Positions 26,745-35,800 of a stretch of 64,000 nucleotides of DNA are shown here, one piece after another. Every line of letters starts with the position of its first letter. The first letter of the stretch is position 1. The translations under genes and the position numbers were made by a program. The notes under the pieces were generated by a model. That model worked only from the letters and a program-made list of their open reading frames with translations, did not search any database and was not told the origin of the DNA. Source of the DNA: Neocallimastix lanati (nom. inval.) (lineage: Eukaryota; Neocallimastigomycota; Neocallimastigomycetes; Neocallimastigales; Neocallimastigaceae); assembly GCA_016946835.1 (NCBI GenBank), contig JACVTC010000003.1, positions 2,812,501 through 2,876,500 of the forward strand. The letters run 5' to 3'.

Positions 26745-28439
26745 TTACAAATTTAATTCATCTAAATTAATATTATTACTATCACTAAATTCATAAATTT
26801 CATCATCATTATCAAACATAAAACTATCATTTACATCACTATCATAATTAATTATACAAAAATTTTTTACATCATTAAGTTCTTCTTTTTCACTACAAGT
26901 TTTAATACGAGTACGACGACCTCTAATCGTAATTTCTTCATCAGAATCCATATCGGAATCAGATTCGAAGGAATACTTACGCTTAGGATTATTTTTTTCC
27001 TTTGTTACGGAAAGTTCTTCATATGGTTCCTTTCCTTTAGTAGAAATTTTATTTAACTTCTTTTTATTCTTATTTTTTCTATTTTTTTTCCCTACATTAC
27101 AGTGTCGAGCACAGTATCCTGAACTGAAAGAGATTTTCTTTGAATCATGGTAGTTAATAGAGCAATGTTTTTCAATCCAAGGGAGTCCTAAAATGATATC
27201 TACATCGGGGATACGAAGGGCGTATAATTGAATAACTTCCAAGTGATTCTTAAAACGGAGGATACATTTTTCTGTCATTTTCTTAACAGTAGATAAACCA
27301 TAACCAAGACCAGCAACTTTAAAGGAATTATCAGCATTGATCAAATTGATTTTATTAACCTTAGCAAATTCAGGATGCATGCAGTTAATGTCAGAACCTG
27401 AGTCAATAAGAACCTTCACTTTAGTTTCTTCGGAATTGTTGGTTTTAATGTAGAAATCAAGGATATTTGTTTTACCTTTAAAGAACATATTTTCTTTTTC
27501 AACAATATCAAGAATTCTGTAAACATTTTCATTTTCACAAATCTTTTTAATTCGTCTGACAGAAGAAGTCGGCGCAGAGGAAGAAGTTGAAGCTGCTTCT
27601 GTATCAAATGCTCTATTGATGAGTTTTATATTTTTTGGTCTTTTCTTATTAGGGCAATTAAACTGTAAATGCCCAGCCTTACCACAAACGAAGCATAAGC
27701 CCTTTCTTTTTCGTTCTTCCCTAAAAGGGTTATTTTGCTCATTGTAATTTTTTCTGTGAGAGGGAAAGTATCTAGTAGCAGTTTGACCCTTTTTAATTCG
27801 GTAAAGATCTACATCCATGGGGTCATTTTGGTTGTAGTTCCGTCTGTCCTGATGAGTAAGATAATATTCTCTAAGATCGTTTCTTTTTGTTAGATTTTCA
27901 ATCGTTACGGCCTCTCTAAATAAGTTTTCCAAATTGTCTGGGTTTGGATTAACAATAGCAAGTTTTTCTCTCATCTTATAATGGAGACCTTTTATGAACA
28001 TGTATATCTTGGCCGGTTCATTAAAGTCGGAGTATTGACTTATTTTTTGGAACTCGGAGATATATTCTACAACATGTCCATATTTAAATTGGCGTATGTT
28101 ACACAATTTTCCGTTAGCAATAACAGCTTCTACATCAGGGTCTCCGAAATTTCTACGAAGTTCAGCAATAAAATTTCCATAATTTCCTAAGACAGGATTG
28201 TTATTCCTTCTAAGGCATGAAACCCAATTTAAAGCTTTTCCTGTTAAATAGGAGATTACAAACATTACTCTTCTCCTATCATCGGGGAATCTATGAGGAT
28301 TCACCTCAATTGCCAATTCCACTCGAGTTAAAAAACCATCAAGATCCTTTGTAGATCCAGAAAATAACGGTGGATCGTTAATAATTTTCAGTTGAGTAGC
28401 AGGATGAATCGGTAGTTGGTTTGGTTGTTGACCCTCCAT
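26745..28439 (-). CDS. Element C: Gag and protease
   Basis: A 564-codon frame from ATG 28439 (MEGQQPNQLPIHP). Capsid: PPLFSGSTKDLDGFLTRVEL, GKALNWVSCLRR, YISEFQKISQYSDF, MFIKGLHYKMREKLAI. Then DPMDVDLYRIKKG and the CCHC knuckle CFVCGKAGHLQFNC. Protease: VLIDSGSDINCMHPEF, then VDIILGLPWIEKH. The C-terminus is Lys- and Asp/Glu-rich and ends at a stop just before RT. In element F the same region reads on into RT. Open coding resembling F also extends 17 codons upstream of this ATG to a CTG (CTGGAAGAA), suggesting a non-ATG start. The Gag-protease could still be made, but C as a whole is broken. Confidence 0.8.
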   Translation of the reverse strand: MEGQQPNQLPIHPATQLKIINDPPLFSGSTKDLDGFLTRVELAIEVNPHRFPDDRRRVMFVISYLTGKALNWVSCLRRNNNPVLGNYGNFIAELRRNFGDPDVEAVIANGKLCNIRQFKYGHVVEYISEFQKISQYSDFNEPAKIYMFIKGLHYKMREKLAIVNPNPDNLENLFREAVTIENLTKRNDLREYYLTHQDRRNYNQNDPMDVDLYRIKKGQTATRYFPSHRKNYNEQNNPFREERKRKGLCFVCGKAGHLQFNCPNKKRPKNIKLINRAFDTEAASTSSSAPTSSVRRIKKICENENVYRILDIVEKENMFFKGKTNILDFYIKTNNSEETKVKVLIDSGSDINCMHPEFAKVNKINLINADNSFKVAGLGYGLSTVKKMTEKCILRFKNHLEVIQLYALRIPDVDIILGLPWIEKHCSINYHDSKKISFSSGYCARHCNVGKKNRKNKNKKKLNKISTKGKEPYEELSVTKEKNNPKRKYSFESDSDMDSDEEITIRGRRTRIKTCSEKEELNDVKNFCIINYDSDVNDSFMFDNDDEIYEFSDSNNINLDELNL

Positions 28440-29079
28440 GTTATCATCAAGATTAAGGTTTTGAAATATGCGATTTAGTTCTTCCAGATTGTTAATGTTA
28501 AAGTGACGTTAATAATTAAATTTTTTTTTTTTTTTTTTGATCTCTTATTATTAATTATACAAGTTATTAATATGTCTATATTTAATATCGTAAAGTCGTT
28601 CAGACTCTATCCACTTGAAAAGGTGTCGAACGAGTAAACGAAGAAAATATAGAATAATATAACTATTATTAATATTTCAACCTGAATAGCAACAATAATA
28701 AGAGTCCAAAATCAGTAAGGGTTAACAATGCTTAAGAGCAATAAAAATCTATGTTAAAAGTCAAAACTATAGAGTCCTAAATCAGTAGAAAGTAGAGTCC
28801 TAAAGTAGAGTCCTAAATCAGTAGAAAGTAGAGTCCTAAAGTAGAGTCCTAAATCAGTAGAAAGTAGAGTCCTAAAGTAGAGTCCTAAATCAGTAGAAAG
28901 TAGAGTCCTAAAGTAGAGTCCTAAATCAGTAGAAAGTAGAGTCCTAAAGTAGAGTCCTAAATCAGTAGAAAGTAGAGTCCTAAATCAGTAGAATGTAGAG
29001 TCCTAAAGTAGAGTCCTAAATCAGTAGAAAGTTTTATTATTTGTAACGTGTTTCTTTTTATTTAAAAGGTATTAGTTAT
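28440..29079 (-). other. Element C 5' leader
   Basis: It starts (minus strand) with the self-primer site ATAACTAATAC at 29079-29069. Then comes a strand at 29054-29037 that pairs with the LTR at 29114-29097, and a tandem-repeat array (28790-29035). A hairpin bounded by GTTTACTCG and CGACTTTAC lies at 28638-28590. A T/A run at 28522-28538 lies close to the start of gag. Confidence 0.7.
28790..29035 (-). repeat. Element C leader: ~36-bp tandem repeat
   Basis: The unit is TAGAGTCCTAAATCAGTAG, AAAG, then TAGAGTCCTAAAG. About seven copies are present, nearly perfect, with one variant at 28992 (GAATG for GAAAG). Confidence 0.9.
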
Positions 29080-29856
29080 TGTAAAGAGTTCTATCAGAAA
29101 CAGATTACAAATAACAAATTTTAACACCAAAATAAAAAAACACGTAATAAAAATTCGTTTTTTTAAATAAAATAATCTTTATTAATTAAAAAAAAATTAA
29201 ATCTCTTTTTTGTTATTAACTATCATATAGTCAATAACTAATACATCGATTTAATTATAGAAATTTACATGTATTTATATTTTTTCATTATTACATTATA
29301 ATATATTATTTCTATCTAATTTACATATATTACTATTTATTTATAAACAAAATATTTATTAATAATTTTATTAAATAATAATTAACTAAACTAAACAATA
29401 ATTAATTCAATAAACTTTCAACTTATTTACAATAATAATTAAATTCAATAACAACTCATTTATTATATATTTATTATATAAATATTATTAATACTAATGT
29501 TTATATATTTACAATTTAAAACTATTTTTATAAACTATTTAAACTAATTTTAACTATTTAAAACTATTCCGAAATTAATTTTAAAGTATTTTAAACTAAC
29601 TAAACTAAATTAACTAAATTAACTAAATTAAATAGAATAACTATTTTAAATAAACTAAACTAAATTAACTAACTTAAATAAATTATTTAGATTTAAGTTA
29701 TTATCCAAAATTATTTAAATAATAATTTTTCCTTTATGAAAAGTTTACATAAATTTATAATTAATTTTCATATACGTAAATCATAAATTTATGTAATTTT
29801 ATTACATTAATTAATTATGTAACAATTAATTATTAAAGATTTTATTAAATCTTTAC
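29080..29856 (-). repeat. Element C 5' LTR
   Basis: The minus strand starts TGTAAAGATT at 29856 and ends TCTTTACA at 29080, so the termini are inverted repeats (TGTAAAGA/TCTTTACA); 777 bp. It contains TATAAATAC at 29279-29271. GTATTAGTTAT at 29244-29234 is complementary to the primer site just inside the element. A R-region hairpin (GTTATTGACTA with TAGTTAATAAC) follows. The inner end is placed by primer-site logic rather than by a matching 3' copy. Confidence 0.7.
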
Positions 29857-30503
29857 AGCACCTTTTTAACGTGTTCATGATGTTCCTCTAAACTATTCGA
29901 ATAAATTAATATATCATCAATGTAAGAAATAACAAAATCATTTAAGTAATCGCTAAGAACATCATTTATAAAATACTGGAAGGTGGCTGGAGCATTTTTT
30001 AAGCCAAAAGGCATAACTAAATATTCAAAATGACCATATCGAGTACGAAATGCAGTCTTGTACTCATCACCTTCTTTAATTCTTACTAAATTATAGGCAG
30101 ACTTTAAGTCCAACTTGGTAAAATATTTTGCACCTTTAACTCTATCTAATAATTCACTTATTAAAGGAAGAGGATAAGAATTACGGATGGTCATTTCATT
30201 CAATTTTCTATAATCAACACATAATCTCAATGAACCATCTTTCTTTTTAACAAATAATACAGGTGCACCAGCGGGTGACTTGGATTTCCTAATGAATCCT
30301 TTTTCTAAATTTTCTTTTATATACTTTTTTAGTTCATCTCGTTCTGCCTCAGTTAAGGGATATATTGGACCATAAAATAAATTTGAATTATCCTTTAACC
30401 TTATTTCACAATCATATTCACGATGTGGAGGGAGTACATTGCAATTTCTTTCATTGAATACTTCTGCGTAATTATTATAAATAGGAGGTATTCCTATAAT
30501 TTT
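29857..30503 (-). pseudogene. Fragment D: RT N-terminal half of a C-type element
   Basis: The minus strand reads [83 protein letters not shown] and [10 protein letters not shown], then is cut by the C LTR at 29856. It is nearly identical to element C across the B1 insertion site, which is uninterrupted here. On its other side it abuts D2 in opposite orientation at about 30503. No Gag, RNase H or integrase remains. Confidence 0.85.
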
Positions 30504-31586
30504 TGTGTATCTTTTCTAGACTTTCTTGGACATAGAATCTCTGCAGATGGTATTTACATGGACCCTAAGAAGGTTTCTTCTATCCTAGAATGGCCAGCCC
30601 CAACTAATACTAAAGAACTCCAATCATTTTTAGGACTTGCTAACTATTACAGACGCTTCATCACAGGATTCGCTAAGTTATCCCATCCACTTAACATTTT
30701 ACTCAGAAAAAATACAAAATTCATTTGGACAATCGAATCTCAAAAGGCTTTCGATGAAATTAAGTCAAAATTTTCTTCAGCCCCTGTACTTGCATATCCA
30801 AACCGTGAAATTACTTTTATGGTTGAAACCGATAGTAGTAATTTTGCTATTGGTGCTATTCTTTCGCAAACTTTGACTAAAGATAACAAAATTCACTCTG
30901 TCGCATTTTTCTCAAGAGCTCTCAACCATGTCGAAAAAAATTATCCCAAATATGATAAGGAACTTCTTGCCATTGTTTCGGCTTTAGAACACTGGAGACA
31001 CTTATTACAAGGCACAGATATTCCCTTCACCATTTTCTCCCATCATCGGAATCTACTTTACCAAAAGAAACCAGAAAAGATGTCACAAAGACTTGTCCGT
31101 TGGTTAATATTCCTCTCCGAATTCAATTTTAAAATTATCTATCGTTCTGGATCATCTAATGGAAAACCTGACTCACTTTCCAGAAGACCTGATTATATTC
31201 CTTCCTCTGACGACTTCTCTTCCGAAACTCCATTTTTCGTACTTCGCCCTGAAAATTTTGTTGTTACTGTCTTAACTATTTCTGATCTCTCTAATAAAAT
31301 TCTTAATGAATGTAAAGATGATATTTTTTATCATAATATCCGCGAATATTTAGAAAATAAAAACCTTCCAATTCCTCATCCAAACATTGATAAATTTTAT
31401 CAAAGTAATAGTTTCTTACTCTTCGATAACAAATTATACGTTCCATCTAAGTGTCGCCCTTTCGTTTTGAATATATGTCATGACTCTCCTTCCTCTGGAC
31501 ACTTTGGAATTAAGAAAACCCTCAATCTTCTGAACCGTGACTTCTTGTGGCCTTCTTCCAATCCTGATACCAAGGATTATGTGCTC
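30504..31586 (+). pseudogene. Fragment D2: RT end, RNase H and integrase finger of a B-like element
   Basis: Begins in mid-RT ([16 protein letters not shown]). It continues through the connection domain ([18 protein letters not shown]), RNase H ([29 protein letters not shown]) and the start of the integrase HHCC finger (CHDSPSSGHFGIKKTLNL). F's LTR breaks in at 31587. The RNase H DHRN/DHKN motif is HHRN here. Its open frame reaches back to 30423 only by chance, through antisense D sequence. D2 resumes at 38505. Confidence 0.85.
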
Positions 31587-32354
31587 TGTAAAGATATGAT
31601 CAATATCTTTAGTACATTAATTAATTTATTTTGTACATTAAATTATTTAATGTAATTCACGTTTACAAAATAATGCTAATGCATTAAATTATGTAAAATA
31701 TATTAATTTATGAAATTAATTGATTTATGAAAATTAATAATAAATTTATATTTCATATAATATATAATTTTAAAAATATAAAATTAATTTTTAAATAACC
31801 TAAAATTTAGTAATAAAATATTTTAATAATTTTAGTTTAGTTTAATTTTAGTTTAGTTTAATTTTAGTTTAGTTTAATTTTAGTTTAGTTTAATAATCAT
31901 AAAAATTAAATAGTAATATATAATTAATAGTATTAATAATAAAAGAATAATAAATAAATAATAAATAAGAACTTATTCAATTTGAGTCAAAACAAATTGA
32001 ATAAAAAGCTTATTGAATTAGTTTTAGTTTTTTATAACTTTATTTAATTTTAGATTAGTTTTTGTTTATTTTATATTGAATATATGTTTAAATAAATAGA
32101 AATAGTATATTATAATATAATTAAGAAAAAATATAAATACATGTAAAATTATTCTATTAAAAAAAATGTAGTTGTTATTAACTATTTTTGCAGTTAATAA
32201 CTAATAAAAAGAATTTTTATAATAAAGTGATTAATAAAAGAATTTTTTTTAAAAAAATCAATTTCATTAGAGTATTGTTATTGATAGTGTTGTTTTTGTT
32301 TTTTTTTTGTTTTTTTTCGTAATTGTAATGTGCTCCATAAGGAACATTTTTACA
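31587..32354 (+). repeat. F 5' LTR
   Basis: Starts TGTAAAGATATG, ends ATTTTTACA. TATA box TATAAATAC at 32132-32140. The predicted RNA 5' end carries GTAGTTGTTAT at 32168-32178, followed by a hairpin (GTTATTAACT with AGTTAATAAC). Four copies of a TTTAGTTTAGTTTAATTTTAG-like unit lie at 31834-31893. Confidence 0.9.
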
Positions 32355-32365
32355 ATAACAACTAC
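32355..32365 (+). promoter_or_regulatory. F self-primer binding site
   Basis: ATAACAACTAC, directly after the LTR, is the exact 11-nt complement of GTAGTTGTTAT at the predicted RNA 5' end (32168-32178). The yeast Tf1 element uses an 11-nt self-primer of this kind. The flanking strands 32325-32337 and 32380-32392 pair over 13 positions (one a G-U pair), enclosing the site. Confidence 0.75.
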
Positions 32366-32399
32366 CTTGTTATAAAAAGTGGAGCACGTTACGATCACG

Positions 32400-32525
32400 A
32401 GATTAGAGAACTACCAGTTAAAGAACTACCAGTTAGAGAACTACCAATTAGAGAACTACCAGTTAGAAAACTACCAGTTAGAGAATTACCAATTAGAGAA
32501 CTACCTATTAGAAAACTACCATTGA
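32400..32525 (+). repeat. F leader: 15-bp tandem repeat
   Basis: About nine copies of GAACTACCAGTTAGA with small changes (AATTA, TATTA, AAAACTACC). The period is a multiple of three, so a short open frame of Arg-Glu-Leu-Pro-Val/Ile repeats runs through it (32330-32533). There is no sign that this frame is used. Confidence 0.9.
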
Positions 32526-32682
32526 AGAATTAAGAGAAGAAACAAGAAGTAATAATAGAAGAAGTACTATTTGAAGAAGTACTAATTATAATTGCACCCA
32601 TTAAGTCGCCGCCGTGATTACTAATTATATTGGAATATTTGAGATTATTTTTATTTAAACTTATTATTATTATAATAATTTT

Positions 32683-32732
32683 GTTTACTCGACGGGCACC
32701 ATTTCAAGCGGTCAGAGCCAAGTCGACTTTAC
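32683..32732 (+). promoter_or_regulatory. F leader hairpin shared with C and E
   Basis: Begins GTTTACTCGAC and ends GTCGACTTTAC, so TCGAC pairs with GTCGA. The same bounded element occurs in the C and E leaders with different but matching stem bases. A packaging or dimerisation signal is one possibility; function unknown. Confidence 0.55.
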
Positions 32733-32789
32733 ATAATATTATAATAGTAAATTTAAATAAAAATAATAATCGTATATAAGAATTCTTTT

Positions 32790-32828
<39 letters not shown>

Positions 32829-32842
32829 TTTTTTTTTTCAAA

Positions 32843-35800
32843 GTGGAAGAACTTAATATTAGGCTAAGAAACCTCCACATTGAAGATATGGTGGAACGTG
32901 GACGAGAAGAAAAACGGAAGGTCAGTAAGCCACCGATTTTTAACGGTGAAAGAAAAGAACTTAAAGGGTTCCTCACAATTGTAAATATGAACTTTGAGGA
33001 TACCCCAGATGACTTTCCAGACGATAGATCAAAGGTTAGATTTATAACCTCATTCTTAAGAGGTGATCCTTTAAATTGGGCCTCAAATCTATGGGATAAT
33101 GAAGATCCCTTGATCGATAATTTAAATAATTTTAAGAGGGAACTTAAAATTAATTATGAAGATCCAGAAGTGGAGACAATTGTGGCTAATGGTAAATTAG
33201 ATACCATTCGTCAGAAAAAATATGGGCAAGTGTTAGAATATATTAACCAGTTCAAAACAACTTGTCAAAATTCGGACTTCAACGAATCAGCCAAAATTTA
33301 TATGTTTCTTAAAGGATTACATTACAAAATGAGGGAACAATTAGCCGTTGTTAACCCAAATCCAGATTCCCTTAACAAGTTGTATACTGATGTAATTCAA
33401 ATTGAAAATTTGTCAAAGCGAACTAATCTTGTTGAATTCTACTATAATCAGCAACGAGTTAGAAATTCGCAACAAAACAGTAACCACAACCAGAGAAAAA
33501 GTAGTCGTCGTGATGATCCTATGGATGTTGATTTATTTAGGATCAAAAATGATAGATATAGAAGATACAACCAGAACTATAATCAAAATTTATATGTTGA
33601 AAATAAAAGAGAATTTTCTGAAGAAAAGAAAAAAGGTCTTTGTTTTTTATGTAAACAACCAGGACACTTACAGTTTAATTGTCCTAACAGAAAAAGACCT
33701 TCTGGAGTTAAACACAAGAATAAAATTAGAGAAACTGATGAAAATCTTCCATCGGCAAAATTAAGAAGAATTAGAATGATCAAGGAATCCGATGATGCTC
33801 AAAAAATTAGAGCTATTACTGATGAAGAAAATGCTATGAATAAAAGAAAGAACAATATAATTACTTTCTATATAAAAACAAATGATATTGAAGAAGTTCC
33901 AGTTAGGGTTCTTATCGACTCTGGCTCGGATTTGAATTTTATTCATCCTTCGTTCGTTAATAAAAACAAAATTAAATTGAATGAAGTTAAAAAATCTTTC
34001 AATGTTACTGGACTAGGATATGGTATCTCTACCATCTACGAACAAACTGAAAAGTGTATCTTACGATTCAAGAACCATTTTGAAGTTATTCAACTCTATG
34101 CACTTTATATTCCTGATGTAGATATCATTCTAGGTATTCCTTGGATTGAAAAGCATTGTCCAATGAATTATCATGATTCAAGAAAAATATCCTTTCCTTC
34201 TGGTTATTGCGCTAGGAACTGTAATAATGGTAAAAGAAAAAGAAAAAACAAAAATAGAAGCAAGAAAGGTTCAAAGAAGTGTAAGATCGATATCGAACCT
34301 GAAGAAGAAATTTCCTATGAACCAAGTACTCCATATAAGTGTAAACCCCTCTGGGATTCCGAATCAGAAAGCGAAGCTGAATACGTCCGTGGAAGAAAAG
34401 TTAGAACCATTAATGATAGTGATAGTGATAGTGATAGTGATAGTATTAATATTAGTGTTAAAGATAATGATTGTAGTAAAGAAAAAATTAACTTTTGTAA
34501 TTTTAAAGAACTTAGTACAATAGATAAAATCAAAAAATCATGTAATTTTATTAAATCATGTAAAAATGAAATTTTAAATAAAAAAAGTAAATTGGTCGCC
34601 GAACCAACAAACTATTTTTTTTCTTATCAAAATTGTGTGTTAGACAATTTGTATAACTGTCTGATTATTCAGAATTTAGATAATAATAATATTGTTAACG
34701 ATAGTGATAATAAAATTTCTATTCCTCCTTGTTATCTCGATTATATTGAAGTTTTTGATGAAAAGAATTGTGATAAATTACCTCCCCATAGAGAATATGA
34801 TTGTGAAATAAATTTAAAGGATAATTCAATTCTATTCTATGGTCCTATTTATCCTTTAACAGAAGCAGAAAGGGATGAATTGAAAAAGTATATTAAAGAA
34901 AACTTAGCAAAAGGATTTATTAGAAAATCCAAATCACCAGCTGGTGCCCCTGTATTATTTGTTAAAAAGAAAGATGGCACTTTGAGATTATGTATTGATT
35001 ACAAAAAATTAAATGAAATGACTATTAGAAGTTCATATCCTTTACCATTAATAAGTGAATTAATTGACAGAGTTAAAGGTGCTAAATATTTTACTAAGTT
35101 AGATCTTAAATCTGCATATAACTTAGTAAGAATAAAAGAAGGTGATGAGTATAAGACTGCTTTTAGAACTCGTTATGGACATTATGAATATCTTGTTATG
35201 CCTTTTGGGTTAAAGAATGCACCTGCTACATTTCAACATTTTATAAATGATGTTCTTAGTGACTACTTAGATGATTTTGTTGTCTCATATATCGACGATA
35301 TTCTTATTTATTCAAATAACTTAGAAGAACATCATGAACATGTTAGAAAAGTGTTGAAAAAACTTTTAGATAATAATTTATATATTAAACTAGAAAAATG
35401 TGAATTCGATGTAACGGAAACCTCCTTCCTGGGTTACATCATATCTAAAGATGGTCTTAAACCTGATCCTGAAAAAATTAAAGCTATTTTAGATTGGCCT
35501 GTACCTACTAATGTCAAAGAAGTTCAGTCATTTATTGGACTTTGTAATTATTATAGAGTTTTCATTAAAGATTTTGCCAAAATAGCTGTACCAATACATA
35601 AACTCACTCGTAAAAATGTACCTTTTATTTGGGGACCTGAGCAACAGAATGTTTTTGTTAAATTGAAAGAACTTTTCACATCTGCTCCAATTTTAATTAA
35701 TCTTGATAGTAATAAACCGTTTATCGTTGAAACTGATGCTAGTAACTTTGCAGTTGGAGCTGTACTTTCTCAAGAAGTTGATGGCAATCTCCATCCAGTT

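Noticed and set aside
29042-29079. 29042 (and likewise 16109) as the inner LTR edge, from TGTAACG
   Set aside because: The primer-site pairing, the CTTTACA or TTTTACA ends and the length agreement with F place the edges at 29080 and 16144; the TGTAACG bases belong to the leader stem.
32330-32533. 67-codon Arg-Glu-Leu-Pro repeat peptide
   Set aside because: Reading frame through the 15-bp leader repeat of F; begins in the LTR and shows no independent sign of use.
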